A DNA stretch of 64,000 nucleotides. It comes from Clostridia bacterium. Its GTDB lineage: Bacteria; Bacillota; Clostridia; UBA1381; UBA9506. The stretch is taken from the NCBI GenBank assembly GCA_017399695.1, contig JAFQBK010000004.1:50439-114438 (forward strand), written 5' to 3'. Positions 8,875 to 17,666 of the stretch are shown here, in pieces; within the stretch, counting starts at the first letter, position 1, and each line of letters starts with the position of its first letter. Position numbers and translations under genes: made by a program. The notes under the pieces were generated by a model. The model was not told where the DNA came from, searched no databases, and saw only the letters and a program-made list of their open reading frames with translations.

Positions 8875-9846
8875 GTGCCGAAAATTAGTGTAATTGTTCC
8901 GGTATATAATGTGGAAACATACTTAAATCGCTGCGTTGACAGCATTTTAATTCAAACTTTTTCAGATTTTGAGCTGATATTGGTTGACGATGGCTCCAAG
9001 GACAACAGCGGTGCAATTTGTGATGAATATACAAAGGAAGATGAGCGAGTTTTTGTCATTCACAAAGCAAATGGTGGTCTGTCAGATGCACGCAATACAG
9101 GATTAGAATGCGCAAAAGGAGAATATGTCGCGTTTATAGATAGCGATGATTGGGTGGATCAAAAGTTTTTGCAGGTCCTTTATGAATATATCCTTTATCA
9201 TCATGCAGATATTGCAGCTGTTAATTTTCACAAAGAATATGACGATAGGAAAGATGAAGCAGAGCGATTGACCGAAGGCTGCTATACAGGAGCGGAAGTA
9301 CTTGAACAATATCTTTATGATGATAAAGCTACAATTTATATCAATATTGCCTGCAATAAATTATATCGAAAAGCCTTATTTGAAAATATTAGGTATCCAT
9401 TGGGTAAATTCCATGAAGATGGATTTACGACATATCGTTTACTTGGACTCGCTCAAAAAGTCTATGTTGCCAATGATGATTTGTATTTTTATTATCAAAG
9501 AAAAAACAGCATTATGAATCGGGAATTTTCGCTGGCAAGAATGGATGAATATATCGTATATAAAGAAAGAGCATGGTTTTTCAAAGTGCACAGCATGGAT
9601 TCTTTGTATCAGGAAAATGAAAAAGTGCGAATAGCCTGCATGAAATCACTTGCCGTTCGGTTGTTAGCCAGTAAGCTTCCCAAAGCCGAAAAAAAGAAAT
9701 GGCTTGCAATCTTTTCAGAAGATTTGCGCAAAAGTGGTGAGTCAAAGCAAGAAGAAAAAAAGAGCCGAAGTGACAAACTGTTTTGCACCTCACCTAAATT
9801 ATTCTATTATTTATATCGGATAAAAAAACTATTTGCTCGGGAGTAG
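8875..9846 (+). CDS. Glycosyltransferase family 2
   Basis: 323 residues starting with GTG. The GT-A signature is ISVIVPVYNVETYLNRCVD, LVDDGSKDNSG, GGLSDARNTGL and the DXD-like FIDSDDWVD. It is closest in layout to the GT2 at 3202, so the two probably arose by duplication or were recruited from the same pool. It begins two bases after the previous stop. It should add one sugar with inversion. The C-terminal 60 residues are Lys/Glu-rich and end in an aromatic helix (LFYYLYRIKKLF) that may touch the membrane. Confidence 0.85.
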   Translation: MPKISVIVPVYNVETYLNRCVDSILIQTFSDFELILVDDGSKDNSGAICDEYTKEDERVFVIHKANGGLSDARNTGLECAKGEYVAFIDSDDWVDQKFLQVLYEYILYHHADIAAVNFHKEYDDRKDEAERLTEGCYTGAEVLEQYLYDDKATIYINIACNKLYRKALFENIRYPLGKFHEDGFTTYRLLGLAQKVYVANDDLYFYYQRKNSIMNREFSLARMDEYIVYKERAWFFKVHSMDSLYQENEKVRIACMKSLAVRLLASKLPKAEKKKWLAIFSEDLRKSGESKQEEKKSRSDKLFCTSPKLFYYLYRIKKLFARE

Positions 9847-9849
9847 AGA

Positions 9850-11373
9850 ATGAACAGAAACAAAGAACTGGTTATTAATATGGCAGCGCAAATTCTTACT
9901 TTTGTACTGAATTTAGCGATCAATTTCTTTTTAACGCCATTTATCATACAAAATATTGGAGAAGCTGCGTATGGTTTTATCGGTCTTGCCAATAATTTTA
10001 TCAACTATGCGGGAATTATAACGATTGCCCTCAATTCTATGGCTGGTCGGTTTATAACAATCAGTATTCACAGAAATGAATATGATGATGTGAATCATTA
10101 TATGTCTTCGGTTACGGCTGCCAACATTGTTCTTTCGGCTGCGTTTTCCATCGTAGCAATGTTTATTCTTACTTATTTGGGTCAGATGTTCGAAATTCCG
10201 GGTGGGATTGTCCGGGATGTTACGCTGTTATGGGGACTTTTGTTTTTTGGCTTTTTTATTACCTTGATTGGCGGTGTCTTTGATGTTGCAACTTTTGCCC
10301 ACAATCGATTAGATCTTGCAGCGATACGGGATGCAATCAGCGGTGTGCTTCGAGCAATTGTTCTTTTTGGAATGTATTATTTACTTAGCCCCAATGTATG
10401 GTATATGGGTTTTGTTACAGTCGTTTGCAATCTTTATATTGTGTGCATGAATATTCATTACACAAAAAGATTTATGCCTTATGTTGAGATTAGAAAAAAG
10501 CATATTGATATAAAAATGATTATTACATTAGTATCGTCTGGAATTTGGAATAGTTTAAGTAAGCTTAGCAGTATTCTGTCCACGGGATTGGATCTTTTAA
10601 TCACCAATATTTTTGTGGGTGCAAGCGCAATGGGAGTCGTGTCTATTGCAAAGGTAATACCGACCTATATTCTTTCTATTTTTGGAACAATTTCCAATGT
10701 ATTTGCGCCGCAATTAACAATCAGCTATGCGAAAGAAGACGTACAAGACATTAAGAAGCAACTGTATCAGGCAATCAAATTATTAAGTTTCATTGCTGCA
10801 ATTCCGACTTCTTGTTATGTTGTTTTTGGCGGAGATTTCTTTTCGCTTTGGTTGCCGACGCAAAATGCCGATGTGCTGCATCTGTTGGGTATCTTATCCT
10901 CGGCCGCGTTTTTCTTTTCTTTGGCTTTAGAACCTTTGTGGAATATTTTTACTGTAACGAATAAGGTAAAGATATCGTCTCTGTTTTTGTTTTTTAACTC
11001 GGTTGTGACTATTGCAATTACATATATTCTTTTGCATTTTGCACAAAGCGAATTAGCTAAAATGTGTATTGTTTGCGGAGTAAGTACAGTTTTTAGTATT
11101 GTACGCACATTAACATTTTTACCGATTTATGGTGCAAAGTGCTTAGGCCTAAAATGGTATACATTTTACGGGACAATCGGAAAAGTTGCCGTGGCCAATT
11201 GTATCGCTGTTCTTATTGCCATTTTGATAAAAAACATTGGATTTATTACCGGATGGGGAACTTTGGCTTTGGCGGTTATAGTTACGGCTGTTTTTATATG
11301 TGTCATCAATTACCTTCTCATCTTAAACAAGCAGGAACGAAAATTGTTATTACAGGTATTGAAAAGGAGATAA
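9850..11373 (+). CDS. Wzx-type oligosaccharide flippase
   Basis: 507 residues with about 12-14 predicted membrane helices, the layout of the MOP/MATE-like PST family. The N terminus VINMAAQILTFVLNLAINFF, the GEAAYGFIGLANNF loop and the internal GIWNSLSKLSSILSTGLDLLI are typical of Wzx/RfbX proteins, which move lipid-linked repeat units across the membrane. It starts three bases after the previous stop. It works with the EpsG-like polymerase at 6669. It is distinct from the chromosomal MurJ/SpoVB-like flippase at 34604. Confidence 0.85.
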   Translation: MNRNKELVINMAAQILTFVLNLAINFFLTPFIIQNIGEAAYGFIGLANNFINYAGIITIALNSMAGRFITISIHRNEYDDVNHYMSSVTAANIVLSAAFSIVAMFILTYLGQMFEIPGGIVRDVTLLWGLLFFGFFITLIGGVFDVATFAHNRLDLAAIRDAISGVLRAIVLFGMYYLLSPNVWYMGFVTVVCNLYIVCMNIHYTKRFMPYVEIRKKHIDIKMIITLVSSGIWNSLSKLSSILSTGLDLLITNIFVGASAMGVVSIAKVIPTYILSIFGTISNVFAPQLTISYAKEDVQDIKKQLYQAIKLLSFIAAIPTSCYVVFGGDFFSLWLPTQNADVLHLLGILSSAAFFFSLALEPLWNIFTVTNKVKISSLFLFFNSVVTIAITYILLHFAQSELAKMCIVCGVSTVFSIVRTLTFLPIYGAKCLGLKWYTFYGTIGKVAVANCIAVLIAILIKNIGFITGWGTLALAVIVTAVFICVINYLLILNKQERKLLLQVLKRR

Positions 11374-11378
11374 TAAGC

Positions 11379-13469
11379 ATGATTCCTAAAATAATTCATT
11401 ATTGTTGGTTTGGTGGAAATCCTTTGAATGATTTGGCAAAATTTTGTATTGAAAGTTGGAAAAAATATTGTCCGGATTATGAAATTATTGAATGGAATGA
11501 GAACAATTTTGATATTAATTCAAATACCTATGCAAAAGAAGCATACGAAGCAAAAAAATGGGCGTTTGTAACTGATTTTGTCCGTTTGCATGCTTTATAT
11601 CAATTTGGCGGAATTTATATGGATACGGATGTAGAGCTTTTGAAAAATCCGGACGAATTTTTGCATAACCCCGCTTTTTTTGGCTTTGAAGATGAAAAAA
11701 GTATTATGACGGGTATGATGGCTTCGGAAAAACAGAGCAAATGGTTAGAGAGTTTGCTTTCTGGTTATGCTAACAGACATTTCATTATGCCTGATGGTTC
11801 TTTGGATTTAACGACCAATGTGGCCACTATGACTAATTTGTTACAAGAAAAATATGAAGTCCAGCAAAACAATTCTTTCCAGAAGATTGAAGGTGTGCTT
11901 ACATTATATCCTAAAGATTTTTTTAGCCCTAAAAGTTATGAGACAGGAGAAATTAATTTGACGGATAACACCGTATGTATCCATCATTTTAATGCTTCTT
12001 GGCATTCAGAAGAAGAAAAAAAAGAACACGAGCATTATGTTAAGTTAGTAAAAAAGTATGGAAAAGAACGTGCAGAAAAACAGCGGATTCGCCACAACCA
12101 ATGGAAACAATTGAAAGAGAACTTTGTCGAAAAAGGGATTTTGAGAACAGGCGTAAAACTGATTCGATTCTTTTTGAAAAGGATTTATAAATTTTTTTAT
12201 AAAATACTTCACAAAATATTTACCATGGGAATCCTTATCCGAAATGCCACAAAGAATGCGTGGAACTTTTCAAGATATTTCTTTCATTTCACTAGGAAGG
12301 ATATGTGGGTATTTACAAGCTTTTCGGGACAGTATTCAGATAGTCCCAAATACTTATCAATAAAATTACATGAAATTAGTCCTGACATAAAAATTTTTTG
12401 GTTGGTAAAGCGGGAAAACATCAAGTTGCTTCCGGAATATGTTGTAGGAGTGGATATAGATAGCGGAAACGCATTGACCATAAGGGGAAAAGCACGCGTA
12501 ATTATTGATAATGTATATGGTGATAGAGAACATACATTTCGAAACAATTCTTTACGTTATCGATTGAGGACAGCCGTATTTAATTTTTTTATTCGTATTA
12601 AAAAACAAAAAGTATATACCACCTGGCACGGTACACCCTTAAAAAGAATAGGCAGAGATCAGGTCCGGAATATCTGTATCGATTTTACTTGCCCAAAAAC
12701 GGAAATGATATTAGGTAATGAATTTACTTTAAATATTATGAAACATTTAACATTTAATAGAATAGACATGAAACTGTTAGGGACACCGAGAAACGATCTT
12801 TTGTTTCGTTCTTTAGAAAATAAAATGTTATACAAGAATAAATTGGAGTTGCCGATTGATAAAAAGGTATTTCTTTATGCGCCGACATTTAGAAATGACG
12901 GACTGGATGTTTCGGATAAAAATGTATTGCGATCAGGTATTAACCAGCTTTGTGAAATTGATTTTGACAAGTTATTTGATGTGTTGTCGAAAAAATTTAG
13001 TGGCGAGTGGGTATTGGTGTGTCGCTTTCATTATCATGTTTCTGAAATGGTCGATTGGGATGAGCTAGAAAGAAAATATAACGGAAAGGTTATAAATGGG
13101 AATCTGCATAATGATATGGCTGAGTATTTGGTTTGTGCGGATGCGCTTTTAACAGATGCCAGTTCTTGTATGTTCGATTTTGCACTTACAGAGAGGCCCT
13201 GTTTTCTTTACTTCCCCGATCTGGACAATTACAGAGATAATGAGCGCGGGTTTTATCTAAATGTTGAAGAACTGCCTTTTTCAGTAGCTAAAACTTTTGA
13301 CGCATTAGTAGATGATATTGTAAGTTTTGATAGTGACATCTACCGCAGATCTGTTTCTAATATGATTCAAAAGCTTAAATGTGTGGATGACCATCAATCG
13401 TCGGAAAGAATAGTAAAGTATATTTTAGAAGATCAAAACAGGCATACAAAAAGAGGTGAAACGGCGTGA
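11379..13469 (+). CDS. GT32 glycosyltransferase fused to TagB/TagF-like polyol-phosphate transferase
   Basis: 696 residues from ATG 11379 (the frame is open further upstream, but that would overlap the flippase by 235 bases, and GAAAAGGAGAT precedes 11379). Residues 1-250 are a GT32-type DXD glycosyltransferase: IPKIIHYCWFGG, FVTDFVRLHALYQFGG and YMDTDVELLK. A basic linker (about 250-305) follows. Residues about 310-696 match the CDP-glycerol glycerophosphotransferase family: YTTWHGTPLKRIGRDQ, LYAPTFRNDG, LTDASSCMFDFALTERP and NYRDNERGFYLN. One chain could therefore add a sugar and then a polyol phosphate from a CDP-polyol. It overlaps the next gene by four bases. Confidence 0.85.
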   Translation: MIPKIIHYCWFGGNPLNDLAKFCIESWKKYCPDYEIIEWNENNFDINSNTYAKEAYEAKKWAFVTDFVRLHALYQFGGIYMDTDVELLKNPDEFLHNPAFFGFEDEKSIMTGMMASEKQSKWLESLLSGYANRHFIMPDGSLDLTTNVATMTNLLQEKYEVQQNNSFQKIEGVLTLYPKDFFSPKSYETGEINLTDNTVCIHHFNASWHSEEEKKEHEHYVKLVKKYGKERAEKQRIRHNQWKQLKENFVEKGILRTGVKLIRFFLKRIYKFFYKILHKIFTMGILIRNATKNAWNFSRYFFHFTRKDMWVFTSFSGQYSDSPKYLSIKLHEISPDIKIFWLVKRENIKLLPEYVVGVDIDSGNALTIRGKARVIIDNVYGDREHTFRNNSLRYRLRTAVFNFFIRIKKQKVYTTWHGTPLKRIGRDQVRNICIDFTCPKTEMILGNEFTLNIMKHLTFNRIDMKLLGTPRNDLLFRSLENKMLYKNKLELPIDKKVFLYAPTFRNDGLDVSDKNVLRSGINQLCEIDFDKLFDVLSKKFSGEWVLVCRFHYHVSEMVDWDELERKYNGKVINGNLHNDMAEYLVCADALLTDASSCMFDFALTERPCFLYFPDLDNYRDNERGFYLNVEELPFSVAKTFDALVDDIVSFDSDIYRRSVSNMIQKLKCVDDHQSSERIVKYILEDQNRHTKRGETA

Positions 13470-14191
13470 AAACTGCAGTTGTAACCGGTTCAGTTAAAGG
13501 GATTGGCAAAAGCATAGGGTTGAAACTGCTTCGGGAAGGGTGCTTTGTTATATTTAATTATGCCACTGATGACGAGGCTGCCAGTCAATTAAACGAGGAG
13601 CTTTGTCATGAATTTGTAGGCAAGTATAAAATCATTCAGTCAGATTTGTCAAACATTGATAATGTGAATGATTTTGCAGATGCCTGTGTAAGCACTATCC
13701 ACAAAATCGATTACTTGGTTTTGAACGCAGGGCGCACCGAAAGGTCTCCTTTTGGCTCGGTAGAATTAGAATCATGGAATGAAGTTATGAATGTCAATTT
13801 AAATATGCCATTTTTCTTGGTTCAAAAATTAAGCGCAAATATGAATGAGAATGGAAAAATCATTTTTATTGGTTCTATTATGGGTATTGAACCGCATGCA
13901 ATGTCTATTTCTTACGGCGTATCAAAAGCGGGAGTCCATTTTTTGGTAAAGAGTTTGGTTAAAGTATTTGCAAGCCGAAGGATTACAGTTAACGCAGTAG
14001 TGCCGGGGTTTGTGGATACCCTGTGGCAAAAAACGAAAGCAGCAGACCATAGAAAAAGAATCGAAGATAAAATAGCGTTAAACAGGTTTGCGCTTCCAGA
14101 GGAAATTGCAGATGCCGTTTATACTGTTTTGCAGAATGATTATATCAATGGCTCAATAGTAAGAGTAGACGGGGGGTACGATTATAAATGA
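13466..14191 (+). CDS. Short-chain dehydrogenase/reductase
   Basis: 241 residues, classical SDR. The cofactor motif is TGSVKGIGKSIG (residues 6-17), the NAG motif is LNAGRT, and the catalytic Ser and Tyr-x3-Lys are in FIGSIMG and SYGVSKAG. PGFVDT follows. It starts at a GTG that overlaps the stop of the GT32/TagF-like gene, and ends in an ATGA overlap with the DUF2284 gene. Given the CDP-polyol transferase upstream and nucleotidyltransferase downstream, it may reduce a keto-sugar phosphate to a polyol phosphate, as the SDR half of CDP-ribitol synthases does. That is inference; FabG-like roles are not excluded. Confidence 0.85.
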   Translation: MKTAVVTGSVKGIGKSIGLKLLREGCFVIFNYATDDEAASQLNEELCHEFVGKYKIIQSDLSNIDNVNDFADACVSTIHKIDYLVLNAGRTERSPFGSVELESWNEVMNVNLNMPFFLVQKLSANMNENGKIIFIGSIMGIEPHAMSISYGVSKAGVHFLVKSLVKVFASRRITVNAVVPGFVDTLWQKTKAADHRKRIEDKIALNRFALPEEIADAVYTVLQNDYINGSIVRVDGGYDYK

Positions 14192-14736
14192 TAAAAGACG
14201 ATCGTGAACTATTACAATTTGTATATAACTCTTTAAAAGATAAATATCAGCATATTCATATCACGCCTATCAACCTTGAGGACATTGTATTCGAAGAAAG
14301 AGTAAAAATGAACTGTTTTTACTGTGGAAAATACGGAACGAATTGGCGTTGTCCGCCGAAGATACCTGATATTGATTATAAGCAGATGTTCTCAGAATGC
14401 AGTGGGGGCGCATTTGTATACTTAAAGATGCCTCTTGATGAGGATAGCTATGATGATGTCAGAAACGAGTCTACGCTTGCTTTGCATAAAGCGTTATTGG
14501 ATATGGAAAAAATGATGTGGGAACATAATAGACCAATGGCAATTTCGTTTATTGGAGGTTCTTGTAAGCTATGTAAAAATGGCTGTGGTAAAGAAAAATG
14601 TAATAATCCGTATATGTCAAGATCGCCGGTAGAGGCGTTAGGAATTAATGTGATTAAAAGTGCAGAAAAATACGGAATTGATATTGTTTTTCCACCCGGT
14701 GAATACATGTTGCGTTTAGGATTATTGTTGTGGTAA
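14188..14736 (+). CDS. DUF2284 Cys-rich putative metal-binding protein
   Basis: 182 residues. Two cysteine groups stand out: MNCFYCGKYGTNWRCPPK (residues about 35-52) and FIGGSCKLCKNGCGKEKC (about 118-135), followed by NNPYMSRSPVEALGINV. This matches DUF2284 (predicted metal-binding, perhaps Fe-S). Its function is unknown; members are usually found near redox or methyl-transfer genes, so a copy inside a polysaccharide locus is unusual. It overlaps the SDR gene by four bases and sits 12 bases before the nucleotidyltransferase, so it is made in step with both. The C terminus is hydrophobic (YMLRLGLLLW). Confidence 0.75.
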   Translation: MIKDDRELLQFVYNSLKDKYQHIHITPINLEDIVFEERVKMNCFYCGKYGTNWRCPPKIPDIDYKQMFSECSGGAFVYLKMPLDEDSYDDVRNESTLALHKALLDMEKMMWEHNRPMAISFIGGSCKLCKNGCGKEKCNNPYMSRSPVEALGINVIKSAEKYGIDIVFPPGEYMLRLGLLLW

Positions 14737-14748
14737 GGAGGAATTGTA

Positions 14749-15462
14749 ATGACATACATATTTTTAGTTGCTGGAAAGGGTTCAAGATTGCACCCGTTAA
14801 CCCTGAACCATCCAAAATCGTTATACAAGCTGGATGGCGAAGTTACCGTTTTGGAACGAATGGTTGCTCTTATTAAAAAACATGATTCCGAAGCGGAAAT
14901 TGTTATTGTAACGGGTTTTATGTCAGATTTAATTGAAGAAAAGATGAAAGAAAATGTACATTTTATTAGAAATCCGTTCTATGATGTTACAAATTCGATT
15001 GCATCTTTGTGGTTTGCGAAAGACTATTTGAATCGGGACGATGTTGTTATCATTAATGGTGATATCGTAATGGAAGAAGAGTTAATTAAAGATATTGTTT
15101 GTTCTTGGACAGAGAAGCCGATGGTTTTGCTCGACAGCTCAATTAAGACCGATGGAGATTACAATGTACAGGTTGAGGATGATGTTGTTCTTGTCATGAG
15201 CAAGGATTTGAATGATTATTATGGCGAATATGCCGGTGTAACAAAACTTGAGAAAGAATCTGCGCATTTGTTATCCAAAGAGATTTCCTACATGGTGAAT
15301 AACCATATGCATGATCAGTGGTATGAAAATGCATTGGTACAAATGATATTTAAAACAGATTTTAAGCTGTATTATAAAGATATTTGTGATTATAAATGGA
15401 CAGAAGTGGATTGTGTCAGTGATATGCTTTTAGCTAAAAAAATACACAATCAAGAAAAATAG
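14749..15462 (+). CDS. LicC-like nucleotidyltransferase (NTP:phosphoryl-substrate transferase)
   Basis: 237 residues. The nucleotide-binding signature is VAGKGSRLHPLT, followed by the substrate-side HPKSLYKLDG, and INGDIVMEEEL supplies a metal-binding Asp. This layout is that of sugar-phosphate/phosphocholine cytidylyltransferases (LicC, PntC, MobA-like). Such an enzyme could make the CDP-linked donor for the TagF-like domain encoded upstream. No choline kinase or PEP mutase is nearby, so CDP-choline and phosphonate donors are less likely than a polyol donor. A strong AAGGAGG precedes ATG 14749. The true substrate and nucleotide are not determined. Confidence 0.75.
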   Translation: MTYIFLVAGKGSRLHPLTLNHPKSLYKLDGEVTVLERMVALIKKHDSEAEIVIVTGFMSDLIEEKMKENVHFIRNPFYDVTNSIASLWFAKDYLNRDDVVIINGDIVMEEELIKDIVCSWTEKPMVLLDSSIKTDGDYNVQVEDDVVLVMSKDLNDYYGEYAGVTKLEKESAHLLSKEISYMVNNHMHDQWYENALVQMIFKTDFKLYYKDICDYKWTEVDCVSDMLLAKKIHNQEK

Positions 15463-15509
15463 ATTTCGAGATAAAAGTATTTTGAGTATCAAGAAGGAAA
15501 GTGAGTTCT

Positions 15510-16553
15510 ATGTTCAAAAACAAAACCTTACTGATTACCGGCGGAACGGGTTCGTTCGGAAATGCCGTATTGGACCGGTTTTTAACAACAGACATTGGGG
15601 AGATTCGTATTTTCTCCCGTGATGAGAAAAAGCAGGATGATATGCGTCACGAGTATCAGGCGCGCTTTCCCAAAGAAAGCGAAAAGATTAAGTTTTATAT
15701 TGGTGACGTCAGAGACCTTGCAAGCGTAAAAAACGCGATGCATGGCGTGGACTACATATTCCACGCGGCAGCCTTAAAGCAGGTGCCATCGTGCGAGTTT
15801 TTCCCGATGGAAGCAGTCAGAACGAATGTCATCGGAACGGATAATGTCTTAACCGCTGCGATTGACGCAGGCGTGAAAAAAGTCATCTGCCTTTCCACCG
15901 ACAAAGCGGCATATCCGGTCAATGCGATGGGAACGTCAAAGGCAATGATGGAAAAGGTTGTCGTTGCAAAATCAAGAACTGTATCGCCGGACAAAACAAT
16001 GATTTGCTGTACCCGTTACGGCAATGTTATGTGCTCCCGCGGCAGCGTCATTCCGCTATTTATCGAGCAAATCAAGGCGGGAAAACCGTTGACGGTGACC
16101 GAACCGAAAATGACTCGCTTTATTATGAGTTTAGAAGAAGCGGTTGAGCTGGTTCTGTTTGCTTTCGCTAATGCTGAATCCGGCGATATTATGGTACAAA
16201 AAGCGCCGGCTTGTACGATTGAGGTTTTGGCACAGGCAGTGCGTGAGCTGTTTGACAAGGAAAATAAGAGCGAAATTAAGGTTATCGGTATCCGCCATGG
16301 AGAGAAAATGTATGAAACGCTTCTTACCAACGAGGAGTGTGCCGGCGCGATTGATATGGGTGACTTTTTCCGCGTGCCTGCGGATAAGCGTGACTTAAAC
16401 TATGATAAGTATGTCGTTAAGGGCGATACCGAGCGTCAGGAATTGTCCGAATTTAATTCCGATAATACCGAGCTTTTGACGGTGGAAGAAGTCAAGGAAA
16501 AACTCCTGTCTCTTTCCTATATCCGTCAGGAGTTAGAGGAGTGGGGTAAGTAA
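15510..16553 (+). CDS. capE: UDP-GlcNAc 4,6-dehydratase/epimerase CapE
   Basis: 347 residues, extended SDR. The Rossmann motif is TGGTGSFGN, followed by AALKQVPSCE and STDKAAYPVNAMGTSKAMM. Where most SDRs have Tyr-x3-Lys, this protein has Met-x3-Lys, which is the known oddity of CapE. CapE converts UDP-GlcNAc to a UDP-2-acetamido-2,6-dideoxy-4-hexulose, the first step to UDP-N-acetyl-L-fucosamine. capF follows directly and capG comes after one inserted gene, which supports the assignment. An upstream GTG (15501) is in frame, but AAGGA at 15494-15498 would be too close to it, so ATG 15510 is used. Confidence 0.93.
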   Translation: MFKNKTLLITGGTGSFGNAVLDRFLTTDIGEIRIFSRDEKKQDDMRHEYQARFPKESEKIKFYIGDVRDLASVKNAMHGVDYIFHAAALKQVPSCEFFPMEAVRTNVIGTDNVLTAAIDAGVKKVICLSTDKAAYPVNAMGTSKAMMEKVVVAKSRTVSPDKTMICCTRYGNVMCSRGSVIPLFIEQIKAGKPLTVTEPKMTRFIMSLEEAVELVLFAFANAESGDIMVQKAPACTIEVLAQAVRELFDKENKSEIKVIGIRHGEKMYETLLTNEECAGAIDMGDFFRVPADKRDLNYDKYVVKGDTERQELSEFNSDNTELLTVEEVKEKLLSLSYIRQELEEWGK

Positions 16554-17665
16554 TGAAAAAGGTTTTGGTGACGGGCGCAAAAGGCTTCGTGGGCAAAAAT
16601 CTTGTGATGGAATTGCGCGCAAAAAATCTTGCCGAGGTCTATGAATACGATATTGATACTCCACAGGACAAGCTTTCGGAGTTTTGTTCGGATTGCGATT
16701 TCGTGTTTCATTTAGCGGGTGTCAACCGCCCGAAAGATGAGGCGGAATTTATGGAGGGTAATTTCGGTTTTACCGATACGCTCCTAAATACGCTCAAAGA
16801 AAAGGGAAACAAAGCTCCCGTTTTAATCAGCTCCTCCATTCAGGCGGCGCTCGATAATCCGTACGGAAAGAGTAAAAAAGCAGGCGAGGAGCGTATGGCT
16901 CGTTATGCAGAAGAAACGGGAGCCACAGTCTATATTTATCGTCTTGCTAACTTGTTCGGCAAATGGTGCAGACCCAATTACAACAGCGTGGTTGCAACCT
17001 TTTGCCATAAAATCGCGCATGACGAGGAGATTACAATTAACGACCCCAAGGCAGTGGTGAACCTCGTATATATTGATGATGTGGTGGAAGAATTTATTCG
17101 TGCAATGGAGGGAAAACCCAATAAAAATGGGGACTACTATAGCGTAGAGCCGGTTCATCCGGTAAGCTTAGGGAGATTAGCAGAGCTTTTATATTCGTTC
17201 CGTGACAGCAGAAAAACGCTTTCGGTTGCCGATATGAACGATGCGTTTGAAAAGAAACTGTATTCGACGTATTTGAGCTATCTTGCAAGAAATGAGTTTT
17301 CCTATCCCTTAAAAATGAATGTGGATGCCAGAGGTTCATTTACTGAATTTTTACGCCTTTCGGGGCAGGGTCAGGTTTCGGTCAATGTAGCAAAACCGGG
17401 GATTGTCAAGGGCAACCATTGGCATCATACAAAGAATGAGAAATTCCTGGTGGTCGCTGGGCGTGGAGTCATTCGTTTTCGCAACCCGATGGAAACGGAA
17501 ATCATTGAATACTTTGTCAGTGGCGATAAACTTGAGGTGGTCGATATCCCAACAGGATATACGCACAATATTGAAAATATCGGTGATACGGACCTAATTA
17601 CCGTAATGTGGGCAAACGAGCCGTTTGACCCGGAAAAACCCGATACATACTTTTTAGAGGTGTAG
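16553..17665 (+). CDS. capF: CapF, NADPH-dependent reductase with C-terminal cupin
   Basis: 370 residues. The N-terminal SDR domain begins VLVTGAKGFVGKNLV and has the conserved NPYGKSKKAGE. The C-terminal cupin (from about residue 245) has KGNHWHHTKNEKFLVV and its metal ligands. CapF takes the CapE product: the cupin epimerises it at C-3 and the SDR reduces C-4 to give UDP-6-deoxy-TalNAc, the substrate of CapG. It overlaps the end of capE by one base, so the two are translationally coupled. Full length for the family. Confidence 0.93.
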   Translation: MKKVLVTGAKGFVGKNLVMELRAKNLAEVYEYDIDTPQDKLSEFCSDCDFVFHLAGVNRPKDEAEFMEGNFGFTDTLLNTLKEKGNKAPVLISSSIQAALDNPYGKSKKAGEERMARYAEETGATVYIYRLANLFGKWCRPNYNSVVATFCHKIAHDEEITINDPKAVVNLVYIDDVVEEFIRAMEGKPNKNGDYYSVEPVHPVSLGRLAELLYSFRDSRKTLSVADMNDAFEKKLYSTYLSYLARNEFSYPLKMNVDARGSFTEFLRLSGQGQVSVNVAKPGIVKGNHWHHTKNEKFLVVAGRGVIRFRNPMETEIIEYFVSGDKLEVVDIPTGYTHNIENIGDTDLITVMWANEPFDPEKPDTYFLEV

Positions 17666-17666
17666 T

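Noticed and set aside
11139..11378. In-frame extension of the GT32/TagF-like gene to 11139
   Set aside because: It would overlap the flippase by 235 bases in another frame, lacks an SD, and the GT32 domain begins exactly at ATG 11379.
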